A DNA stretch of 64,000 nt from the NCBI GenBank assembly GCA_963931865.1, contig OZ007516.1, positions 4,148,744 through 4,212,743 of the forward strand, in the 5' to 3' direction. This document shows positions 41,414 to 52,551 of this stretch, piece after piece. The notes below the pieces were generated by a model. It saw only the letters and a program-made list of their open reading frames with translations. It was not told the DNA's origin and made no database searches. This DNA comes from Axinella damicornis (lineage: Eukaryota > Porifera > Demospongiae > Axinellida > Axinellidae). Within the stretch, counting starts at the first letter, position 1, and each line of letters begins with the position of its first letter. The position numbers and the translations under genes were made by a program.

Positions 41414-44400
41414 ATCTGTAGACATCAACAAAAAATTTAAGCTCCATTTTCTTTCCACGGTGTGAGCGTAGTTCAGATAACGGTGTCAATAATTATTGCT
41501 ACGTTAGCATCTTGTCCACTGTTTATATGGTTTGGAGCATGCTAAAATTTTTGATCTCCTGTACGGCATGCATCAATTCTGGGTTATGGTTTAGGCCCTG
41601 GATCTCTGGTCTTTGTTCTGTGTCCACAGCCTTTACAGAACCGGAGATGCAGACAACTATGTGATTGATTACTGCAGAAACCCTGCCACCAAGTTGAAGC
41701 TCTTGGAATTAGAATAATTATCCCTGGAAAAGCTTGTAACCGTAGATGCACATCGAGTTTAGCAACAGCAATGGTGGCTGAATCAGTGATCGTACTACAG
41801 TGAGAACGATCAGAACAGTGACACTCACTGTAGAACGATTGTTGCACGCAAACGGAGCGCAAATACCTCAACTGTACTATAATGTTTATTGCAATTGTAC
41901 TCCTCTACCATTTAGAACGACCTCGGCTTCATCTTCGGCCTCGTACGAAGCCCTTGGAGGATACTGGGGTGTCGGGTGGGGGAGAGGGTGGAGGAGGAGG
42001 TGGGGGAGGAGGTGGGGGAGGAGCTTCCAGCTCAATATTTGGGCAAGCCAGACCTGTGGATACTGCAGCGCGAGAGAAGGAGATTGAAGAACGTCTCCTG
42101 CGGGAACGAGAGAAGGCCAAGGAGAGGAAGGAGGTTGGTATGCAACAGAGCAGTAGACCTGATTAGTATGAATGCTGCACTTGATGTGGAGCATACATGG
42201 TAACTATGTGCCATTGCCATAGCAACCAATACATGAGTTTATGGTGTGAAGTTGCCCTGTGCAAAGTTATAACGATGTCGGTCATCAAAATTCAAAATTG
42301 GGCTGAAATCTTTGCCCCTCGATTTGTGTTAGTTCGTATCTTTATTCACTGGACTGGTGGACTGGACTCACCCAAAATTCAATAAAACGCCATTTTTAGT
42401 GTAGGGCAGAAGCTAAACATGCTTATTTCATTCGGTAAAGTTGCTCTTGCATAGCCTGATTTCGTGTCTTTCCTTGAGTCAGTAGAGGTCAAAGGTCAAG
42501 TGCATATTTAACGAGCTTCAACAATGCACTTCAGTCATCGTACTTTCGTAGATAATTTATTTCTGTATCCTATCTAGTCTCGTTTTGTTGTATATTCTAG
42601 TAATACCGGGGAGAGAGCCTGGAAGATCTCATAATGTGCATGATGACGTACTATGTGTGGTTTTGGTCATAGACGACATGTCATTAACCGTCACGAGTTC
42701 AATTGTGCTGGAGGCTTGTTGACTGTCACAGCGCTGGATGCCGCTCAGCAAGGAGCTCGTCCTTGAAAGACCCAACAAACAACTGTGAGTCCAGGCAGCA
42801 ACTTTACCATATGAAGATGGCCTAAATAACGGAGTCCAGCCAATTTGGCGCAAAAACGTACCTCATTTTTCTAAGCCGAGCTAAATATCCACTGTTCTAA
42901 ATACATGTAAGGTCTAAGGTTAACTGGCAATACATGTTCTGTGCAGTTTGCACTCCTTTGCTGTAGGCCGATCATGCACTCCTGGTGTACGCAGTGACAA
43001 TAAATTAATCATTCTAATGTTTGTTCTGGAACGTGCAGCGTGAACGTGCAGACAAGCCATCGATATTTGGTTCTGCGAAGCCGGTGGACACGGCTAGTAG
43101 GGAGCGGGAGATTGAAGAGCGTCTTCAGCGTGAGCAACAGCAGCTACAGAAAGAACTTCTGGAGAAGAAGAAGCGTGACGAGGAGGGGGTGAGTGAACAA
43201 CTCCTTATTTGGTGGTAGTGAGTGAGCAACTCCTTATTTGGTGGTAGTGATGGTACCTGTAAGATGCACTAGTTACTCTGAATGAATAGGGCTTCCTTGC
43301 AGCAACTTTTGTCCCCTGATGAGTTGAAAGCAGCTAACAGTAAAGACCAACCCATTTGAATATCATGCAGTAAAGAATACTTCCACTGCATCATTAAACA
43401 ACTTCTGTATTCCTCTTCAGGAGGAAGATGAGGATCGTGGGGAGCGAGGGGTAAAGGAGGGGAGAGGTGAGAGAGTGGAGAGAGAGAGGAGTGGAGACCA
43501 GAGGAGAGGAGACAGTGGAGGAGACCGGTGGAGTGACAGAGGGGAGAGAGGAGACAGGGGAGAGAGAGGAGACAGGTGGGGTGACAGAGGGGGGAGAGGA
43601 GACAGAGGAGAGAGAGGAGACGGGTGGGGTGACAGAGGGGAGAGAGGAGACAGGTGGGGTGACAGAGGGGAGAGAGGAGACAGGTGGAGTGACAGAGGGG
43701 AGAGAGGAGACAGGTGGGGTGACAGAGGGGAGAGAGGAGAGAGAGGAGACAGGTGGAGTGACAGAGGGGAGAGAGGAGACCGGTGGGGTGACAGAGGGGA
43801 GAGAGGAGACAGAGGAGATAGGAGTGACAGGTACAATAGAAGTGACCGAGGTGGCAGATATGACAGAAGTGACCGGGGAGAGAGGGGTGACAGATATGAT
43901 AGAGTTGGCCGAGAGGAGAGGGGTGGCAGATACGATCGAGGAGACCGAGAGGAGAGACGTGGCAGATATGATCGAAGAGACCGAGAGGAGAGAGGTGGCG
44001 GATATGATCGAGGAGACCGAGATGAGAGGAGTGGCAGTTATGACAACAGAAGTGATCGAAAGGAGAGGGGTGACAGTTATGGCAGAGGTGACCGAGGGGA
44101 GAGGGGTGACAGTTATGGCAGAGGTGACCGAGGGGAGAGGGGTGACAGTTACGACAGAGTTGACCGAGAGGGGAGGGGTGACAGATATGATCGAGAAGAG
44201 AGGGGTGACAGTTATGATGGAAGTGACCGAGGAGTGAGGGGTGACGACAGAAGTGACCGAGGGGAGAGGAGTGACAGTTGTGACAGAGGTGATCAAAAGG
44301 AGAGAGGTGACGGTTATGACAGTGGTGATCGAAGGGAGGGAGGTGATAGGGGTGACGGATACGATCAAGAGGAGAGGGAAAACAAACATGACACAAGTGA

Positions 44401-46855
44401 TGGAGGGGGGAGGAGGGACAGTCACGAAGAGGAGAGAGGTGGCTGGGGTAGAGATGACAGAAGTGAGAGAGGAGACCAATACAAGCAAGGTAACCAGATA
44501 GAGAGAGGCAATAAGAGCAGAAGTGACCGTGTGGAGAGAGGGGGTAGATGGGGTGACCGAGTGGAGAGAAGTGACAGAGGAGAAAGGGGGGGCAGATGGA
44601 GTGACCGAGTGGAGAGAGGTGATAGAAGTGACCGAGGGGAAAAGGGGGACAGACGTCATGATGATCGAGAAGCAAGGGGCATTGGTCGTGGAGGAAGGAG
44701 GAGGGAACCTCGTGATGGAGAAGAAAGACGGGTAGGCAACTGGGATCGTGACCAGGACCGATCAAGAGGAATTGGGAGAGGCAAATGGAGGGGAAGACCT
44801 GGTGAGAGAATACTATCCCCCCTGAGATGAGGAGGATATGTGTATGATTCAGGCTTATCAGATAGTAGGTATAGTTGATCTCAGTTTTGTTTGAATGGTC
44901 AGGAGAATACTGTCTGACACTGTGACTGCTCATATTGTACTTGTTTGTTGCCACTGTCTACAGCTGGTGAATATGATGAGAAACCTTCACGTGATCGTGA
45001 CCATGATCGGGATAGGCGGTCTGACTTCAGTGAGGGAGGAGATCGAGAGAGGGAGAGAAGGCCCCAAGAGCGAGATAGGGAGAGAGAAGGGGGCAGGCGG
45101 TCTACCGGACCCCCCACGAATGCTTGGTCTAGGGGGAAACCACGTTCATTAGGTGGTAGTGGGCCGGACAGAGACACTCCCAGGGCGATACTCAAGAGAG
45201 TTGAAGAGCCACAAGCTCCTGTGAGTGATGATGTGGGAGCAGACCCTGCCCACCACAAGAATGAACTTTCTGTTTATATTCGGTGGCCTATAGGGGCATT
45301 CCACTGCAATACAGTGGCCACAGTAGGACAAAAAGCGGTCGCAGTGAGGTGGAAGCGTCCGAACAGCAGCTGACATTGAGCGACCAACATCAATGTCCAG
45401 GTTGGCTGCCGTTCGAACGCTTCCGCTTCACTGTAGCCGCTTTCTGCCTTACTGCGGCCACGGCCACTGGATGTTGGCTGCTTGGATGTCAGCCACTCCA
45501 TGTCGGCTACTATGCCGCAGCAGAATATCTCTATGGCCATCGTACCGATTCAATATTAAAGGATATGCAGTGTGAGACAGGACTGGTGAAACAACCACAT
45601 CCTGAACGTGTAGCTTCATTGTTCATGCTGTTTGAGCACCTCAAGAGCACATGTCGACACAAAGTGATTCGTTCTGCATTGCTACCGGAGCCTGAAAGTC
45701 GAAGATGGGGAAAAATGGTAGATGATTGTTTGCTCCACGAAGTACTTTAAAGTTGAAGGGGGTGGTATTGGCCCAGTTCTGTCTCTGACTGATAGTCCTC
45801 TGGCTCGAGATCGACCATTTTGCAGCTGTACCATTTCTCACGCTCTGTTTTCACCCTCAATCTAGCTACAACGTGACCGGCTGTGCTTTTACATGTGTAG
45901 TACACACGAAAGTTTCTGCTTTCACCATGAAAGAATACGAAGTCACACGCTCTTCCTCCTCCGCCGTGAAAAAACAATGATGTCATCATGCACTCTTGAG
46001 CGCCTGGCTGGCCCACGCAATTCACATGGTGATCTATGATGACTATATATGTGACAGTCTCGTGTAGAAATTGAAGATTATTCCGCATTGGCCAAAAATG
46101 AGTTAGTGATGCTAATCGAAGCTTTGGGGCTTCCCAACACTTTGCGGAAGTCTTAGCGCTAATCGTTGCTTGAACGAGTAGTTACGCCCACGAAAGTGCA
46201 GTGACCTCGGGCCGTTTACACAGTACACGCACGCGGTACCGTCAACACGCGATAAAAATGGCAAGATTCAACGCTCCGTATCTCCGGTTGTGCGACAGCT
46301 ACAAACACGGGTCAAACGCCAACAGTGAGAGGGATCCTTCGTCTAAAGCAACAGCGCCTATGAAGCAAAACAGGTAAACAGCACCTATGCACTGAGCGCT
46401 AGATTGCTACTATACGGATCGACGGTACGTCAACGATGTACTGTTCATGTAATAACGCTTACCATGCTGTCTCAGTTATGTTGGTATCCTTCAGACTTGG
46501 CAATCCTTAGACAAGGGATCCATCTTGCTGCTGCTTTTTGTCCCATGTTTCTAGCTGTTGTAGAATAGGCGCTAGAAAGCGTTGTAAATTAAAATTTATA
46601 ATCGTGTTTATCTCAATAATTGACTTCCGGAATAATCTTCGATTTCTACATGGGAATGTCTGTGTTTGGCTTTGCTGAACACTCTGTTTACATCTAGAGG
46701 CTAGAGAGCACCAATTCTGCTTCTCTCGCACACAGACCTTCAGCCAGCCTAGTCGATTTGCTACCCTTGACCCGGGCAGTGATGGAGAGGGGGAGGAGGG
46801 GAAAAGGGAGGAGAGGCAGAAATCTCCACACGTGTCTAGTGAGGACCAAGACTGA
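36739..46855 (+). CDS. EIF4B: Translation initiation factor eIF4B, about 1060 aa, expanded
   Basis: Exons are 36739-36760, 36866-37006, 37494-37693, 39364-39477, 39876-39927, 40220-40376, 40534-40638, 40723-40803, 41230-41366, 41916-42133, 43039-43188, 43421-44801, 44964-45220, about 46298-46373 and 46744-46855. eIF4B stimulates the eIF4A helicase during ribosome recruitment. The start has the Lys-rich KKKKKSKGKTIGLGEF block, then FDRSVLPSAPRAA. An RRM follows at about 96-170 with RNP2 VYLGNL and RNP1 RGFGYAEL. A DRYG-like region and the conserved block SIFGQARPVDTAAREKEIEE come next. That block occurs a second time in the next exon (SIFGSAKPVDTASREREIEE). The 460-codon exon 43421-44801 is almost all RGDR/YDR repeats. 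NAWSRGKP and SQPSRFATLDPGSDGEGEE match the human C-terminus. All phases agree except between 45220 (phase 0) and the exon ending 46373, so a small exon is missing there. Human eIF4B has 611 aa. Confidence 0.9.
37850..38260. repeat. Tandem repeat of about 130 bp in an eIF4B intron
   Basis: CTTGAAACTGCAGATTGCTG, GGGCTCAACATATA, CCAGCTACGTACTACGACCT and CAGACCACCACGAACGAGAA occur twice in order between 38005 and 38230, with a third partial copy to 38260. The rest of this 1.7 kb intron holds a 33-G run (38864-38896) and the element at 39004-39252. Confidence 0.7.
39004..39252. mobile_element. About 250-bp element with TAGTCGTGCG..TTAGGC ends, copy 1
   Basis: The left end TTAGTCGTGCGCTATTAGGC is inverted at the right end as GCCTAATAACGCGCGACTA. 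The interior shares CACTTCCTATT.GAGGAATG, CTTATAGGCGCATATTTCCT and TCCTGTGGAG with 40836-41118. Confidence 0.75.
40045..40217. repeat. (CA)n and (CACAC)n microsatellite
   Basis: A CA run passes into CACACACC units, ending in the acceptor of the eIF4B exon at 40220. The open frames of Thr-His here are artefacts. Confidence 0.95.
40836..41118. mobile_element. About 280-bp element, copy 2 of the 39004-39252 family
   Basis: It starts ACCGTAGTCCCGCGTTATTA and shares the interior blocks CACTTCCTATTTGAGGAATG and TATTTCCTTCCTGTGGAGAT. The right end is decayed (CACCTACAAATGCTAAGG). It lies in the eIF4B intron after exon 40723-40803. Confidence 0.7.
43421..44801 (+). repeat. Imperfect codon-phase repeats within one eIF4B exon
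   Basis: Units of 8-13 residues of the type DRGERGDRWG, then YDRGDREERGG, repeat about 40 times. At the DNA level GGGGTGACAG and GAGAGAGGAGACAG recur. The frame is kept throughout, which argues that the tract is translated. Long minus-strand open frames over it are shadows. Confidence 0.85.
45311..45472. repeat. Imperfect inverted repeat, MITE-like
   Basis: CAGTGGCCACAGTAGGACAA begins the left arm, and the right arm ends with TGCGGCCACGGCCACTG. Inner matches include GGTGGAAGCGTCCGAACAGC against GCTGCCGTTCGAACGCTTCC. It lies in the eIF4B intron where one exon is still missing. Confidence 0.65.
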
Positions 46856-48327
46856 GTGGATTGCTGTGTAATATTACTCAACCATGTCCATGTGGTTTTA
46901 TAGTCTCTATTTTATTTGTATAAGCAATTTATTGTGCAGAATATTTGTGTTTTGCTTTCAACTCAACATGTATCTTGTACATTACTATTGTATAGGCCTG
47001 GCTGGACCTTCAATTGACATATTTGGTTTGGCATTGACTCCTCACATTTTCCTGTTATCTCTACCATAGTATACCCTGCATGTAGCCTCATTCCCCAACA
47101 GTATTGTGTATTGTGCTGTATTTCATGCTGGCAAATACTGGCAGTCGGATCAGCCTGGGAACTAGGTTACCCCACTTGCACTGTCCTAACAACTAGGCAA
47201 CTACCTACCTGATGTGTATGATGTATGGATTGGACTTTGCTCATAGGCTGAGAGATACAGGCAAAGCCTGACTTTATGGAGACTACCACTTACTCTAGTA
47301 CTCATGTTTATTGCACAACCAAACAATGAGGTGAGACCTCAATGTAATAGCCTGGACGCCGTCGTGCGCCGAAGGTCTGCCAGCCTGGGGGTGGGGCTTG
47401 GCTGGTGCGCGCGGTAAGCACATGTACTTCAGCTCGCGCGTGATCAGTCTTCCGTAGTAGCTACGTAGAAAAGGTACCAGACGCGGACTCTTCTTCCTCT
47501 GATAGGCACGCATATATGTTGCCAAGACTCCTGCGCAGCACCACTGCTATCTTCAAGAGGTGAACACTCATAGGTAGTATATACTTTGTCAAGTCTTCCC
47601 ACCACGCTTTCTGTAAGTGCTGGGGAATAGACCCCGAAATCAACTACTACCAGAAATTTCATGTTTGTAACCTGCCTATAGATCATCTGATCATGGGGGG
47701 GGGGGGGGGGGGGGTTCGGCTCCAGCAAACCAGCTAGGATTCCTTAGCTGCATGGCCAGCTGGTGTGGGCTGCCCTCAAATTACCGTGTGAAGGTGATGC
47801 AGCCCATGAATGCCGGACAGATATTTCTGGCTGGATATGAGATGTATATAAACCCATCTCACAACAGGGGGACTCCATGCAGAGCCAACACATTGTCAAT
47901 ATGGGGTAGTCCTACTAGAATGTCTTGTAAGATCTTGCAAGGTGTTCCAAAAGCATACAGGATTTGGAACACATTGACAGATCTGACAAGACATTTCTAG
48001 TAGTAGGGAGCCTCTTGCCGCACCCACTGCACACAAGTAGTTTGAAAGGATTTTTTTGCAGGTCACTTGTTAAACTACTAGCCAATCAGATTAGCCCTGC
48101 TCTACATATTATTATCACATGGAGTGGATTGAGGTGATCTGTTTACATTGAGGAGAGGTCACCTCCTTATGGCTAGTAAGTGAGCTTCCGTAGTACAGTT
48201 CCAGGCTATAAGAGCTCTTCCAGGCTATGAGATAACCATAATGCTGGATAGTTCTTGAAACAATCCCCCCCCCCCTCCTCTCAGACCCTTGATTTGGAAG
48301 CTGACTAACTGTGCTGGTGTAGTTACC
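46856..48327. other. Intergenic region between eIF4B and the decarboxylase gene
   Basis: No gene is seen. It holds an eroded TAGCCTCATTCCC hairpin (47083-47169), a 20-G run (47695-47714) and the hairpin at 47908-48007. CTGGTGTAGTTACCATGG just before the ATG at 48328 could be a splice acceptor from a 5' UTR exon. Confidence 0.5.
47908..48007. mobile_element. About 100-bp foldback element
   Basis: CCTACTAGAATGTCTTGTAA, AGATCTTGCAAGGTGTTCCAA and their inverses TTGGAACACATTGACAGATC and ACAAGACATTTCTAGTAGTAGGG pair along nearly the whole length, leaving a loop of about 15 bp. There is no coding capacity. Confidence 0.75.
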
Positions 48328-51300
48328 ATGGCAACACAAGTGGCTCCACGGGGACTGGAACACGAGCAGCTCTTCAGTGATGTTATATCACTTATTCGGG
48401 AGCACCTCATCAAGTACCGTGACCCCAGCACCAAGGTGTGAGTGTGTGTTGTATATAGACCCGTTGCACATGAGGCCATCACTTGTGGGAATACATCATG
48501 AAGCGTAAAGGGAAAATGCATGTCCACCATGTTGGAGGAGGAGTGGTGAAAGCATTTGGCTTTGGACCAAAAAGTTTCTTTGGAGCTCTGCCTTTGGGTG
48601 AAAGGGATCAGGGATGTCCAAGTCTGCCATCAGAATCCATAGTACATAGGTGGGAATCCCACTGTACCATGGGACAGGTGGGACTGTCCATGGGAATCCA
48701 CTGTCCCACCTGGGTCCACAGTATACCACTGCCACCATACCATGTAGGACAGGTGGGAATGACCATGGGAATCCCATGTACCACCCATATCCTACTGTAC
48801 CATGTAGGACAGGTGGGACGTCCAATGGAATACCACCCATACCCCCAGTGCTGCCCCAGATCCTACTGTCCGTCCTATCCTACTGTACCATGTAGGACAG
48901 GTGGGACGTCCAATGGAATACCACCCATACCCCCAGTGCTGCCCCAGATCCTACTGTCCGTCCTATCCTACTGTACCATGTAGGATAGGTGGGACGTCCA
49001 ATGGAATACCACCCATACCCCCAGTGCTGCCCCAGATCCTACTGTCCGTCCTATCCTACTGTACCATGTAGGATAGGTGGGACGTCCAATGGAATACCAT
49101 CCATACCCCAGTGCTGCCCCAGATCCTACTGTCCGTCCTATCCTACTGTACAATGTACGATAGGTGGGACGTCCAATGGAATACCATCCGTACCCCAGTA
49201 CTGCCCCAGATCCCACTGTCCGTCCTATCCTACTGTACCATGTAGGACAGGTGGGATGTCCAATGGAATACCACCCATACCCCCAGTGCTGCCCCAAATC
49301 CTACTGTCCGTCCTATCCTACTGTACCATGTAGGATAGGTGGTACGTCCAATGGAATACCATCCGTACCCCAGTGCTGCCCCAGATCCTACTGTCCGTCC
49401 TATCCTACTGTACCATGTAGGACAGGTGGGACGTCCAATGGAATACCATCCATACCCCAGTGCTGCCCCAGATCCTACTGTCCGTCCTATCCTACTGTAC
49501 CATGTAGGACAGGTGGGACGTCCAATGGAATACCACCCATACCCCCAGTGCTGCCCCAAATCCTACTGTCCGTCCTATCCTACTGTACCATGTAGGATAG
49601 GTGGTACGTCCAATGGAATACCATCCGTACCCCAGTGCTGCCCCAGATCCTACTGTCCGTCCTATCCTACTGTACCATGTAGGACAGGTGGTACGTCCAA
49701 TGGAATACCATCTGTACCCCAGTGCTGCCCCAGATCCTACTGTCCGTCCTATCCTACTGTACCATGTAGGACAGGTGGTACGTCCAATGGAATACCATCC
49801 GTACCCCAGTGCTGCCCCAGATCCTACTGTCCGTCCTATCCTACTGTACCATGTAGGACAGGTGGGACGTCCAATGGAATACCATCCGTACCCCAGTGCT
49901 GCCCCAGATCCTACTGTCCGTCCTATCCTCTGTACCATGTAGGATAGGTGTGACAAGTGTAGACCAAGATCCCTCTCCGTCGTATATCTTAATGTACAGT
50001 ACAGCATTTGAGTCAAGGTACCAGTATGGCACCACTTACAGATTGATTAAATATTGCTATGAGTGACGAACAGTGCAGATGGATGTGATAGCAGATAACT
50101 TACGAAATCAACATAACCAAACAAAGTAACCTATCAGATGATTGCAGGGGGATGATTGGAAGTGAGCTGCTGAAATACAGTTGGTGCTGACCATGTTTAT
50201 GATAAGTTCCGGCTGTGGCAAATGGTGTGGTATGTGGTTATGATAAGTTGCGGCTGCGATGTGGTACATGGTTATGATACGTTAGTCCAGCTTAAGGCGC
50301 TTATGGTGTTCCTCTTAGAGGGAGTGGTCCTTGGGCTGCGGCGAGGACTCAAGGACTGTTGGCTCTTCTCCGTAGCACTATCATCCTCCACCCTTGAAGA
50401 TTTCAGTCATAAAAGGTTAATTCCCAGTTTCTGGTCCCTGCACACGCCTTTGGTAAGCAGGCCGCGTGCATGGTAGCAATTTACTAGCCTCGCAGGCCAG
50501 CCTCTACGGGACGAGTCTATTGAGGCTGGGAATGAAATGACCGCGTGGCTATGTGTGTGCGAACTGAAGACTCAGGGCTAGAGTTCATAGTTCGTGAGAT
50601 ATCCAGTTACTATCTCTGCTAGTAGAGTTGTGCTCGTGTTTGTGTTGGTTCGTTTACTGATCGGTAAACGAGTCAAGACTGTACGGGGCTGGAGTATGGT
50701 GGATCGAACATACATGTAGTCTCCTTCCCAAACTACCGCACGAAGGGTGCGTTGTACTTGTCGCTACCATATATAAACCACTTACCCGAAATTAACTTTG
50801 TGTGGCCATACTATCCTGGGATACACCTGTTAGTGATTGATTAATAACGTAATCTAATTATTAATTCCCATAGGTTGACACTGAGGTCTGTGAGCAAGTT
50901 TCTCGTGGTTATCTCGTTACAGTAAGATGACCAAAAAAATGAATCGCCACACGTTCATCTTCTTCATATTGTACATCTGTGAGCTCCATAACACTAGGGA
51001 AATTGAAAAACTCACACGTGCTGACTTCATGTAATGATGTATTTGGTGTTCATTGGCTCATGTACCTCTCTTGATGTATATAAATAAGACAACCCTATAG
51101 CTACATGTTGGTAAGTAATCTCATTATGGACTCATGTGGGACGATCCTCATAGTAGTGGGACAGTACGATTTGACGGGATGAAGTGGTACAGAAGATTCC
51201 ATTGGACAGTCCCACGTGTCCTGCATGGTACAGTGGGATAGGACGGACAGGTGGGATATGGTGGACCCAGGTGGTACATGGGATTCCATTGGACAGTCCC

Positions 51301-52484
51301 ACCTGTCCTACATGGTACAGTGGGATAGGATGGACAGGTGGGATATGGTGAGCCCAGTTGGTATATACATGGGATTCCATTGGACAGTCCCACCTGTCCT
51401 ACATGGTACAGTGGGATAGGATGGACAGGTGGGATATGGTGGGCCCAGGTGGTACATGGGATTCCATTGGACAGTCCCACCTGTCCTACATGGTACAGTG
51501 GGATAGGACGGACAGGTGGGATGTGGTGGGCCCAGGTGGTACATGGAATTCCATTGGACAGTCCCACCTGTCCTACATGGTACAGTAGGATAGGACGGAC
51601 AGGTGGGATGTGGTGGGCCCAGGTGGTACCTGGGATTCCATTGGACAGTCCCACCTGTCCTACATGGTACAGTGGGATAGGACGGACAGGTGGGATGTGG
51701 TGGGCCCAGGTGGTACATGGGATTCCATTGGACAGTCCCACCTGTCCTACATGGTATGGTGACAGTGGTATATAGTGGACCCAGGTACATGTGGATTCCC
51801 ATGGACAGTTCACCTGTCCCATGGTACATTGGGGTTCCCACTTGTGTACAATGGATTCTGATGGCAGACTTGGACATGAGTGAAAGGGATCGGAGGTAAA
51901 ATTAACCTCTTCGGAAGACAAGAAGTACTGCTTGTGGTAAGTGTTGAAATGCTGCTGCCTTGTAAGTAAGAGCCATATAAGCACTTATCTGTGGGGGCCA
52001 CAGGCCTTCTATTTTCTTACAATTACACACTTCAAATACTGTCCTCCAAAGTGGCAGTACAAGTAATTTTGTTCAGAGATAACACGGAATGACAGCACAT
52101 GTGCAACAGGTCTGTATGTGTGAATGTGTGGAGTGTGTTTGACTTCGTTCCCACGCTCCTCCCCAGCTTTCATTTAGACAGAGTACCTACAATATTTGTG
52201 TGATATCTTGCTGCAGAGACTAGAGGTATAGGAAAAGCTCCTTAACATGCTGCTGCACGTAACTGCACGTACCTTAATTAGCTGCACGTACATTGCACAT
52301 GTACACCATCGTAATTAAAAGCTGCAAGTCGAATGCTTTCCCCTCATTCTAATGGTTGTAGCTCAACTATCCGATGCCTTTCTCAGCTACTGCGCACATG
52401 GCTCCTATTTTTGCAAGTGAAGATAGCTGTTGATGCCTACTGGATATACCACACATTTCACAAAACTGCACCACACACACGCAT

Positions 52485-52551
<67 letters not shown>

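Noticed and set aside
43269..44954. 561-codon minus-strand frame rich in Ser, Pro, Leu, His
   Set aside because: It is the complement of the RGD-repeat exon of eIF4B, whose plus-strand frame has homology and correct splice phases at both ends.
48483..50035. Open frames of 60-200 codons rich in Pro, Cys, Tyr over the minisatellites, on both strands (also 51101-52001)
   Set aside because: The unit is 87-88 bp, so frames rotate between copies; both strands are equally open; the region is inside intron 1 of the decarboxylase gene.
48600..51860. CRISPR array suspected from regular repeats of about 88 bp
   Set aside because: Units are contiguous without unique spacers, and the host is a eukaryote.
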